Positions 1 to 6,419 of a stretch of 10,185 bases of DNA are shown piece by piece. The notes under the pieces are model-generated. The model was not told the DNA's origin. It saw nothing but the letters and a program-made list of their open reading frames with translations, and searched no databases. Source of the stretch: Draconibacterium orientale (GTDB lineage: Bacteria > Bacteroidota > Bacteroidia > Bacteroidales > JAADGE01); NCBI GenBank assembly GCA_020718265.1, contig DYSM01000091.1, forward strand, positions 1 to 10,185, read 5' to 3'. Position 1 is the first letter of the stretch. Each line of letters starts with the position of its first letter. The translations under genes were made by a program, and so were the position numbers.

Positions 1-52
1 TTGTTTAGCTAAAATAAAACAGGCTTTTTAGACCGGACTCATCAATATTTTG
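1..52. repeat. Intergenic direct repeat, copy 1
   Basis: Bases 1-33 are identical to 10004-10036, and similarity continues with a few substitutions and a one-base insertion to 52 / 10056. The copy contains the 10-bp palindrome TTTAGCTAAA at 4-13. It lies downstream of the lepA stop codon. Because it starts at the first base of the window, the repeat may extend further left. No coding potential is seen. I do not recognise the family. Confidence 0.8.
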
Positions 53-172
53 CGTGCTAAATTAGAAATATCTTTTGAAATTAAGAATTCAAAACAGCAC
101 AAAATCTGCTAAACTTTTCTAAAACATATTTCGGATGATTTCAAAGCGCAAATATCAATTCAGGACAGAAAT
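53..172. other. Intergenic region downstream of lepA
   Basis: AT-rich, with no convincing gene. A weak hairpin (TTTTGAA at 73-79 with TTCAAAA at 88-94) could lie in the 3' end of the lepA transcript, but it has no T-tract after it, so I do not call it a terminator. Confidence 0.4.
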
Positions 173-1960
173 CTAATCTAACTTTAATACTGCCATGAAC
201 GCATTTTGCGGAACTTCTACATTGCCGACTTGCTTCATGCGTTTTTTACCTTTCTTTTGTTTTTCCAACAGTTTTCGTTTACGCGAGATGTCGCCGCCGT
301 AACATTTGGCAGTTACGTCTTTGCGCACGGCTTTTATGGTTGAACGTGCTATGACTTTTGCGCCGATAGCGGCTTGCACGGCAATGTCGAATTGTTGGCG
401 CGGAATGAGTTCCTGCAATTTGTCCACCATTTTGCGTCCGAGTGTGTAAGCATTATCGGCATGAATGAGGGTTGAAAGCGCATCGACACTTTCGCCGTTG
501 AGCAGAATATCGAGCTTTACCAAACTTGCGCGCTTGAATTCGGTTTGGTGGTAATCGAACGAGGCGTATCCGCGCGAAATGCTTTTGAGTTTATCATAGA
601 AATCAAATACAATTTCGGCTAAAGGCATGTCGTAAGTGAGTTCCACACGGTTGGCTGATAAATATTGCTCGCGCAACAGCACACCGCGCTTGGTGAGGCA
701 AAGTTTCATTATTGCACCGTAATAATCGGTGGTTGTAATGACTTGAGCTTCAATATAAGGTTCTTCAATATAATCAATTTCGCGCTCGGAGGGTAAGCCG
801 GACGGGTTATGTACTTCGGACAACGCGCCTTTGTGCGTGAAAACTTTATACGAAACGTTGGGCACGGTTGTGATAACGTTCATATCAAACTCTCTGTCCA
901 AACGTTCCTGCACAATTTCCATGTGCAACAGCCCGAGGAATCCGCATCGGAATCCAAAGCCAAGTGCGGCAGACGATTCCGGCTCAAACGTCAGTGAGGC
1001 ATCGTTAAGCTGAAGTTTTTCTAAGGATGCTCGAAGTTCCTCATAATCTGTGGCTTCAATCGGATACACGCCGGCGAAAACCATAGGTTTAACTTCTTCA
1101 AAACCTGAAACTTGTGCTGTGCAAGGTCTGTCAAAATGTGTAATCGTATCACCAACTTTTACTTCTTTTGAAGTTTTAATACCTGAAATAATATAACCTA
1201 CCGCGCCCGCACTAAGTTCCTTTGTCGGGTCGGGTTTCATACGCAGCACGCCTATTTCGTCGGCTTCATAATCTTTTTCGGTATTGAAAAATTTAACATG
1301 GTCGCCGGTGCGGATGGTTCCGTTTATGATTTTGAAATAGGCAATAATACCGCGATAAGAATTGAACACAGAGTCAAAAATCATGGCTTGCAACGGCGCA
1401 TCGGGGTCGCCTGCGGGGGACGGGATGCTTTTTATGATGCGTGAGATAATTTCCGGAACGCCCATGCCGGTTTTCCCGCTTGCCTCAATAATATCTTCGC
1501 GTTTTCCGCCGAGCAGTTCCACAATTTGGTCTTTAACGATGTCGGGCATGGCGGCATCCATGTCCATTTTATTGAGAATCGGAATAATTTCCAAATTATG
1601 CTCAATTGCCATGTAAAGGTTCGATATGGTTTGAGCCTGAATGCCTTGCGTGGCATCTACCACCAACAGCGCACCTTCGCAGGCAGCAATGGAGCGCGAC
1701 ACTTCGTAGGAAAAATCCACGTGTCCGGGTGTGTCTATCAAATTCAGCACATAATCCTGTCCATCGACTCTGTAGTCCATGCGGATAGCATGACTTTTAA
1801 TGGTAATACCGCGTTCGCGTTCCAAGTCCATATCATCGAGCACTTGGGCTTGCAGGTCTTTTTCTTCAATGGCGCCGGTGTATTGTAACAAACGGTCGGC
1901 AAGGGTGCTTTTTCCGTGGTCGATATGTGCGATGATGCAAAAATTGCGAATATTTTTCAA
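173..1960 (-). CDS. lepA: Elongation factor 4 (LepA), ribosome back-translocating GTPase
   Basis: A 595-residue translational GTPase of full family length. LepA/EF4 acts on ribosomes in the cytoplasm and is linked to back-translocation and 30S subunit maturation. The G motifs are complete: G1 AHIDHGKST at residues 11-19, G2 region RERGITIK at about 48-55, G3 DTPGH at 76-80, G4 NKMD at 130-133. The GTP-binding, beta-barrel and EF-G III/V-like domains are followed by the LepA-specific C-terminal domain, which ends in the basic stretch KRKLLEKQKKGKKRMKQ and a VPQNAFMAVLKLD terminus. There is no EF-G domain IV. The start is TTG (1960-1958), not ATG. It is supported by AGGAGG eight bases upstream and by a beginning (MKNIRNFCIIAHIDHGKST) that matches the family N-terminus. 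The gene lies 239 bases downstream of the amylase gene and probably has its own promoter. Confidence 0.98.
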   Translation of the reverse strand: MKNIRNFCIIAHIDHGKSTLADRLLQYTGAIEEKDLQAQVLDDMDLERERGITIKSHAIRMDYRVDGQDYVLNLIDTPGHVDFSYEVSRSIAACEGALLVVDATQGIQAQTISNLYMAIEHNLEIIPILNKMDMDAAMPDIVKDQIVELLGGKREDIIEASGKTGMGVPEIISRIIKSIPSPAGDPDAPLQAMIFDSVFNSYRGIIAYFKIINGTIRTGDHVKFFNTEKDYEADEIGVLRMKPDPTKELSAGAVGYIISGIKTSKEVKVGDTITHFDRPCTAQVSGFEEVKPMVFAGVYPIEATDYEELRASLEKLQLNDASLTFEPESSAALGFGFRCGFLGLLHMEIVQERLDREFDMNVITTVPNVSYKVFTHKGALSEVHNPSGLPSEREIDYIEEPYIEAQVITTTDYYGAIMKLCLTKRGVLLREQYLSANRVELTYDMPLAEIVFDFYDKLKSISRGYASFDYHQTEFKRASLVKLDILLNGESVDALSTLIHADNAYTLGRKMVDKLQELIPRQQFDIAVQAAIGAKVIARSTIKAVRKDVTAKCYGGDISRKRKLLEKQKKGKKRMKQVGNVEVPQNAFMAVLKLD

Positions 1961-1968
1961 ATGTTTAT

Positions 1969-1974
1969 CCTCCT
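1969..1974 (-). promoter_or_regulatory. Strong Shine-Dalgarno site that sets the lepA TTG start
   Basis: On the minus strand AGGAGG is followed by ATAAACAT and then TTG. The 8-base spacing is ideal. The other genes in this window have A/T-rich leaders without such a motif, as is common in Bacteroidota, so this site stands out and decides the TTG start. Confidence 0.75.
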
Positions 1975-1998
1975 TGATATGTTTTTTGACACAAACGG

Positions 1999-2006
1999 CA
2001 AAGATA
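1999..2006 (-). promoter_or_regulatory. Candidate -7 element for lepA
   Basis: The minus strand reads TATCTTTG, matching the Bacteroidota -7 consensus TAnnTTTG. It would place transcription initiation roughly 30-35 bases upstream of the TTG codon. I do not find a good TTTG -33 element at the usual distance, so the call is tentative. The same octamer precedes the FHA gene. Confidence 0.35.
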
Positions 2007-2071
2007 CAAAAGAAACCGTATCGAACGTTAAGAGATTTTTATTTTGATAAAAATTTTAGGGATGGTTGCTA

Positions 2072-2130
2072 TTTTCTTCCCCTAAAATAGCTTGACACAA
2101 AAAAGGTCAAGCTATTTTAGGGGAAGAAAA
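2072..2130. repeat. Perfect 25-bp inverted repeat with 9-base loop
   Basis: The left arm 2072-2096 is the exact reverse complement of the right arm 2106-2130, and the loop 2097-2105 is ACAAAAAAG. It lies 70 bases past the amylase stop codon and about 110 bases upstream of the lepA start. Arms are pyrimidine-rich then AT-rich (core CCCCTAAAATAGCTTGAC). In the RNA from either strand the stem has U residues at its 5' foot and A residues at its 3' foot, the reverse of an intrinsic terminator, so a classical terminator is not supported. It may be a transcript-end hairpin, a dispersed palindromic repeat or a protein-binding site. A further 9-base sequence, ATTTTAGGG at 2053-2061, could pair with CCCTAAAAT at 2080-2088, competing with the main stem. 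Confidence 0.9.
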
Positions 2131-2199
2131 ATGTCCAAACCAAAAGTTGTAAAAGTTCGGAGTTTCGTGGTGTGCCTTGGTGTTTATGTTGAGTTCTGC

Positions 2200-3516
2200 T
2201 TAGGATTCAAGCAGCCACATTTGCACTGTGCGCGGAGGGATAAATAAATTGAAGGATTCTTCTTTGTCTAATTTCAGCGTATAATTATTGACAACATCGC
2301 GGTATGTGCCGGGGTTTACGGAGCCGTACGTCCAAAACGGAACATTCACGCCTGATCCCGATTTGTTTATGGCAACAATGCCTTTTTCGCCTCGTCTGAA
2401 CACAAGCACATTGTCGTCGTCGTAAAGCGGATATTGCTTTTGTCCGTGCACGGCGTTGTGGAATTTCAGCATTCCGGCAACTTCGGTGCGTTTGTAGAAA
2501 CTCGACCAACGGTCTTTATCTTCGGGAAATTTGCCGGCAGATTCGTTGTTATCCGAAAAAATGAGCGGAATGCCGCCGTCTTTGCCCAAAATATAACCTG
2601 TTGCCAAAAGTTCATCGTGTCTGTCGAGCATTAAGCCTCGGAAACCGTCGTTGTATGGCAAATCGTGATTGTTTACGAACGTTACCGACCTGTCCCAAGG
2701 CAGAGCGAGGGCATCGTGTTCGGGATTTTTCAGCCAGCGCAGACTTCCGCCCACGCCGAACGCATTTTTTATGGTCATAAACAGTTTGAAATCATACGCC
2801 GACATGTGCGTGGCTTTCAGAAACGGACGCATGTAGATATCCAAATCGTTTTCGGAAATTGCCAAAACTTCGCCGAACATGAAACGGTCTTTGAGAAAAT
2901 CGGCATCGGCAGTGTTGTCAATTTGTTTTTCGGTGATGTGTTTCACGGCGTCAATACGGAAACCGTCGAACCCAAAATCGTCTAAGGCTTTGAACAAATC
3001 GCGCTGACATTTCATAACGTGCTCGCTCTCGTTGAGGTCTGGTAAATCGCTGAGGTTGTGGTACATAACTTCGCCGGCATTGCCCCAATTGTTGATATTT
3101 CCGTAATGATGGAAATGTTCGTAAGAGAACAAAGGTTCGGACAAATCGCCGTAAAGTTTATTTTTTTCAAAAAAATCTTTGTTATCGGCATAGTTTTTCA
3201 GCTCGGCTTTCCCGGGAAAATCAAATTTGTCGTCCCGAAATTCGTTTGCCATGTGGTTGAGCACAATATCAAGATAAATTTTGATGCCTTTGGCGTGTGC
3301 TTTGTCCAACATTTCTCGCAATTCGGGCAGTCCGCCTAAGTGCGACAGCAAAATTCGATAATCTTTGGGTTGGTATCGTTGCCACCATTCTGTTCCGTTA
3401 ATATCGGAATAAAGCGGCGGCGGCAGCAGGATTGCTCCGTATCCGAGTTGTTCAAAGTTGTCTAAATTTCGGATTATTTCCGAATATTTCCAATTGAAGG
3501 CGTGAAGAATAACCAT
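2200..3516 (-). CDS. Cytoplasmic alpha-amylase family (GH13) glycoside hydrolase
   Basis: A 438-residue GH13 enzyme, expected to cleave alpha-1,4-glucosidic bonds in starch, glycogen or maltodextrins. All four GH13 regions are visible: I DIVLNH at 83-88; II GFRIDAVKH at 185-193 with nucleophile Asp189; III FGEV at 214-217 with general acid/base Glu216; IV FVNNHD at 280-285 with Asp285 as transition-state stabiliser. The (beta/alpha)8 barrel runs from about residue 1 to 350, followed by a C-terminal beta domain to 438. The opening ILHAFNW resembles the start of AmyE-type amylases. No signal peptide is seen, so it should act in the cytoplasm on internal glycogen or imported oligosaccharides. 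The start is ATG. It lies 72 bases after the kinase gene on the same strand, with no clear promoter between, so read-through from the signalling operon is possible. Exact substrate specificity cannot be read from the sequence. Confidence 0.9.
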   Translation of the reverse strand: MVILHAFNWKYSEIIRNLDNFEQLGYGAILLPPPLYSDINGTEWWQRYQPKDYRILLSHLGGLPELREMLDKAHAKGIKIYLDIVLNHMANEFRDDKFDFPGKAELKNYADNKDFFEKNKLYGDLSEPLFSYEHFHHYGNINNWGNAGEVMYHNLSDLPDLNESEHVMKCQRDLFKALDDFGFDGFRIDAVKHITEKQIDNTADADFLKDRFMFGEVLAISENDLDIYMRPFLKATHMSAYDFKLFMTIKNAFGVGGSLRWLKNPEHDALALPWDRSVTFVNNHDLPYNDGFRGLMLDRHDELLATGYILGKDGGIPLIFSDNNESAGKFPEDKDRWSSFYKRTEVAGMLKFHNAVHGQKQYPLYDDDNVLVFRRGEKGIVAINKSGSGVNVPFWTYGSVNPGTYRDVVNNYTLKLDKEESFNLFIPPRTVQMWLLES

Positions 3517-3588
3517 GTTTCGATTTTTTGCGCTAAATTACACTTTTTTCGGAAGTTTTGTATTATGGATTGCTTTTTTCTTTTCTGT
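3517..3588 (-). other. Short gap between kinase and amylase genes
   Basis: These 72 bases are AT-rich. On the minus strand I find neither a stable hairpin with a T-tract nor a TAnnTTTG promoter element. Absence of both is weak support for co-transcription of the amylase with the kinase operon. Confidence 0.4.
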
Positions 3589-5310
3589 TTAATTGCTTTG
3601 CGAATAAAAATTGAGCATTTTTTCCTGAGTATTGTATAAATACAGCACATTTTCTTTGGTTTTACTTTTGAAAACCAAAAGCGCGTCGGAAGTGAGATAG
3701 TTGTATTTTTTTAATTCTTTGATACCTTTTTCAGTTTTTCTTTGGCTGGTTTCGCCCAAAAACCAACGGCTGCCCTTGGTACCCGATTCTGCTGTGCTGA
3801 TTTTAATATCTTCGGAAAAATCGACGGTATGATACTCTTCTTTCCCTCCAAACATGATAATAAGTCTTTGATTTTCAGAATCCCTTTTCTGTAAAATGCA
3901 AGCAAAATCTGCAATACTGTCTTTATTGAAATCGCCGAAGGCAATTTTATTCAATTCGTAACTTTTGTAAGGTTCGGCAGTAATGCTCCATTCCGAAATA
4001 TCGTGTGTAAACAGATTATTTTCAAGAAAATAGCTTCGAAGTTTGAATTTAAAATTAGCCGGAATTTCTGAACCGGCATAATTATTTGCTAAAATTGTGT
4101 TGATTTGTTTATAGGTGTGTTCGTCGCTGAGTTCTGCATTCGGGATATAGCCGGCAGTGTTGCGTAGGCTGTAAACTTTCTGGTATTCCGCGCCGGGCAT
4201 AGGTTTTCCGATTAAGCGGACAATTTCGCCGTAATTGAGATTTTCGAGCGGAGCTGCAGTTATGGTGTCGTTTGCTAAAAGCACGGTGTTGCCGCCCACA
4301 ACGCGGCGCACTTCTTTGCGCGTGAGCAGGTACACGCCCGCAACAATCATTGCAGTGAACAAAATTGAAGATAAAACCAATGTGAGGTTTTGTAAAAAAC
4401 TGTTGTTAAATTTAGGTGTAAAAATCTCAATATCAGCAGCTTCTATGATTTTTGTTTTCAGACTGACCGATGCGTTTTTGATATTTTTTTTTTGTCCGGA
4501 AAGCAAAGCCAAACTAAATTCATCGCACGACTGGAAGCGTTCCAAGGGCTTTTTTTGGGTTGCTTTTTTGATAATAAGACGCATTCTGTCAGAAACTCCG
4601 ACGTAAAAATCCTTTGGATCGGGAAAATCGTCATTCACAATTTTATTGTAAATATCGTATTCACTTTGGTTTCTGTCATACGGATATTGTCCCGTAAGCA
4701 TTTGAAACAGAGTGGCTCCGAGCGAATAAATGTCCGACCGACGGTCTAAAACCTGCCCTCGCACTTGTTGCGGACTCATAAAAATGGTTGTGCCGACTTT
4801 GGAGCCGTCTTTTGTAAAGAGCGGGCTGTTTTGTTCGATGGATTTTGCAATACCAAAGTCCAAAACTTTGATGTTATCGTCTGCAGTTACAATGAAATTG
4901 CCGGGTTTTATGTCTCTGTGAATAACGTTTTTAGAATGAATATGTCCGATAGCATCCAAAATTTGCAACATCAGTTTTATCGCTTTTGTTTCGGGCATCG
5001 GACCTGTTACTTCGTCGATGTAGTTGTCAAGTGTTTGTCCTTCAACGTATTCTGTAATTAAAAAATATCCGAAATCATTTTCAACATAATCGTAAAGAGC
5101 AATAATATTCGGATGATTGAGCATTGAAAGCAGGAGTGCTTCGTTCTTAAAACGTTCGACGTACGACGGATTTGTTGCCAAAACGGGGTTTAGCATTTTT
5201 ATTGCGGCTTTGCGTTTAAGTCGTTTGTGTACACCCAAATACACGGTGGACATGCCGCCTTTGTCCACAATTTCGTCAATTTCGTAATCGTTTATGAAGT
5301 TACCAATCAT
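3589..5310 (-). CDS. Membrane-anchored Ser/Thr protein kinase with extracytoplasmic SH3-like and FG-GAP/VCBS-like region
   Basis: A 573-residue Hanks-type (PknB-like) kinase that should phosphorylate Ser/Thr on itself and partner proteins. The catalytic domain spans about 8-270: glycine loop DKGGMSTVY (16-24), Lys38, Glu57, HRDIKPGN (131-138, catalytic Asp133), DFG (151-153), Asp193 and Arg258. Two departures from consensus are seen: Asp16 replaces the first loop glycine, and the APE motif reads SPQ (179-181). The activation segment has Thr174 and Thr175 as possible autophosphorylation sites. A lysine-rich linker (274-278) and further linker lead to a transmembrane segment at about 307-329. 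Outside lie an SH3-like stretch (about 340-395) and a later segment with GDFNKDSIADF (459-469), the spacing of a calcium-binding FG-GAP/VCBS loop. The start codon is two bases after the phosphatase stop, indicating translational coupling. The outer part suggests signal sensing, ligand unknown. Confidence 0.93.
   Translation of the reverse strand: MIGNFINDYEIDEIVDKGGMSTVYLGVHKRLKRKAAIKMLNPVLATNPSYVERFKNEALLLSMLNHPNIIALYDYVENDFGYFLITEYVEGQTLDNYIDEVTGPMPETKAIKLMLQILDAIGHIHSKNVIHRDIKPGNFIVTADDNIKVLDFGIAKSIEQNSPLFTKDGSKVGTTIFMSPQQVRGQVLDRRSDIYSLGATLFQMLTGQYPYDRNQSEYDIYNKIVNDDFPDPKDFYVGVSDRMRLIIKKATQKKPLERFQSCDEFSLALLSGQKKNIKNASVSLKTKIIEAADIEIFTPKFNNSFLQNLTLVLSSILFTAMIVAGVYLLTRKEVRRVVGGNTVLLANDTITAAPLENLNYGEIVRLIGKPMPGAEYQKVYSLRNTAGYIPNAELSDEHTYKQINTILANNYAGSEIPANFKFKLRSYFLENNLFTHDISEWSITAEPYKSYELNKIAFGDFNKDSIADFACILQKRDSENQRLIIMFGGKEEYHTVDFSEDIKISTAESGTKGSRWFLGETSQRKTEKGIKELKKYNYLTSDALLVFKSKTKENVLYLYNTQEKMLNFYSQSN
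4484..4493 (-). repeat. A10 homopolymer in the kinase linker
   Basis: Ten consecutive A on the coding strand encode part of Gln-Lys-Lys-Asn (273-276), directly after the kinase domain and before the membrane anchor. Losing one A would give a stop after about 283 residues; gaining one would give a stop after about 292. Both would be soluble kinase domains. Whether slippage occurs is not shown by the sequence. Confidence 0.7.
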
Positions 5311-5312
5311 TG

Positions 5313-6419
5313 TTATTTAGGTTTAGGTTTGGTTACACATTCTCCGATTCTGAAATTCAGCATGTTACGTTGCGTTGAGCTAAAAATACTGTCCGTTTTT
5401 GTGTTGTAAAAATGTGCATATATTTCCGGATTGTTGCCCGAAGTGAAACAAATCACACTGTCGTTCGCAAAATATATTGTGCACGGCGATGTAAAATTGT
5501 AGTGCTTATTCCGGTTCAAAAGTCCGAAAACTGCGACGCTTGCGAGTATAACGCCGACAATAATCAAGCGAATCATCCATGTCTTCGTCTTCTTTTTTTT
5601 CTGTTCTGTTGTTCTGTTTGTTTTTTCGGAATTTTTTTTTTTATAAGAAACCGCAGTGTTCCCGGTATTAAAAAATCGGACAAGTTGAACCGTTACATTA
5701 TCGTGCCCGCCGGCGTTGAGAGCGGCTTTAATGAGAGCTTCGGCTTTTTGTTCCAAGTTTTCGGAGGAAAAAACTGCGTTATGAATTTCTTTGTCGCGCA
5801 ACATGGAATTAAGCCCGTCCGTGCACAGCAGAATTACGTCATCATCAGCCGGCAGTAATGGTTCTGTGCAAATTTCAAACAAAGGAATTTCGTCAATACC
5901 GAGTGCGGCGGTAATTTGGTTTCGGCGAGGATGGGTGCGAGCTTGTTTTTCAGTAATTATGCCTTCGTCAATCATGTCCTGCACTACAGAATGGTCTTTT
6001 GTGAGTTGCGTAAGTCGTTTGTGCGATGCGTGATAGATGCGCGAATCGCCGATGTGCGCAAAATAGACTTTTGTATCTCGAACTAAAATAATGACCGCCG
6101 TTGTGCCCGGTTTGTGGTCATCGGGCAAATCTGCAAATAAAGTGCGTATGGCAGTGTTCGCCTCTATAAATGCGGTCTCGAAAAGTATATTAACATTTTC
6201 TTCCCAAGCAATTTCAAAAACCAATTTAAAGGTTTGAGCTGCCGTTTGTGAAGCTATTTCACCGTAACGGTGTCCGCCCATACCGTCGAAAACTGCAAAT
6301 AATGAACCGTTTACAGTATCTGCTTGCATGAAACTGTCTTCATTTTTTTCACGCACTAAACCGACATCTGTTCGACTTACGGATTCAAACGGTCTTATTT
6401 CTTCTGTTTTTTCGTTCAT
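5313..6419 (-). CDS. PP2C-family Ser/Thr phosphatase with C-terminal membrane anchor
   Basis: A 368-residue metal-dependent phosphatase expected to reverse phosphorylation by the neighbouring kinase. The PP2C domain spans about 12-250 and has the conserved motifs: TDVGLVREKNEDS (17-29), FDGMGGH (44-50, metal-binding Asp45), GTTA (105-108), GDSRIY (124-129), KDHS (141-144), CTDGL (199-203, Asp201) and GGHDNVTV (237-244, Asp240). The metal ligands appear intact, so activity is expected. It continues with a Lys/Thr-rich linker (about 259-280), one transmembrane segment (about 282-301) and a 67-residue tail predicted outside the cytoplasm. Many bacterial PP2Cs stop after the catalytic domain, so anchor and tail are extra. 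Its ATG overlaps the FHA stop codon as ATGA, and the kinase starts two bases after its stop, so it is the middle gene of a coupled operon. Confidence 0.95.
   Translation of the reverse strand: MNEKTEEIRPFESVSRTDVGLVREKNEDSFMQADTVNGSLFAVFDGMGGHRYGEIASQTAAQTFKLVFEIAWEENVNILFETAFIEANTAIRTLFADLPDDHKPGTTAVIILVRDTKVYFAHIGDSRIYHASHKRLTQLTKDHSVVQDMIDEGIITEKQARTHPRRNQITAALGIDEIPLFEICTEPLLPADDDVILLCTDGLNSMLRDKEIHNAVFSSENLEQKAEALIKAALNAGGHDNVTVQLVRFFNTGNTAVSYKKKNSEKTNRTTEQKKKKTKTWMIRLIIVGVILASVAVFGLLNRNKHYNFTSPCTIYFANDSVICFTSGNNPEIYAHFYNTKTDSIFSSTQRNMLNFRIGECVTKPKPK
5632..5642 (-). repeat. A11 homopolymer in the phosphatase linker
   Basis: Eleven A on the coding strand encode Lys-Lys-Lys and part of Asn between the PP2C domain and the membrane anchor. 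A second run, A8 at 5593-5600, follows in the same linker. A one-base loss in the A11 leads to a stop before the transmembrane segment. A one-base gain gives a charged tail without the hydrophobic segment. Either product would be a soluble phosphatase. Confidence 0.7.

Noticed and set aside
809..1888. Open frames on the plus strand opposite lepA (for example 1526-1888)
   Set aside because: They are antisense to a fully conserved gene, and their peptides look like complement artefacts with no domain signal.
2072..2130. Hairpin as an ordinary Rho-independent terminator
   Set aside because: On both strands the 3' foot of the stem is A-rich and no T-tract follows. The stem is also unusually long and perfect.
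2434..3339. Plus-strand open frames opposite the amylase gene
   Set aside because: They lie within a complete GH13 gene whose four catalytic regions are intact, and they show no recognisable protein features.
4235..6033. Plus-strand open frames opposite the kinase and phosphatase (for example 5412-5858)
   Set aside because: They are antisense to well-supported catalytic domains and have odd composition.
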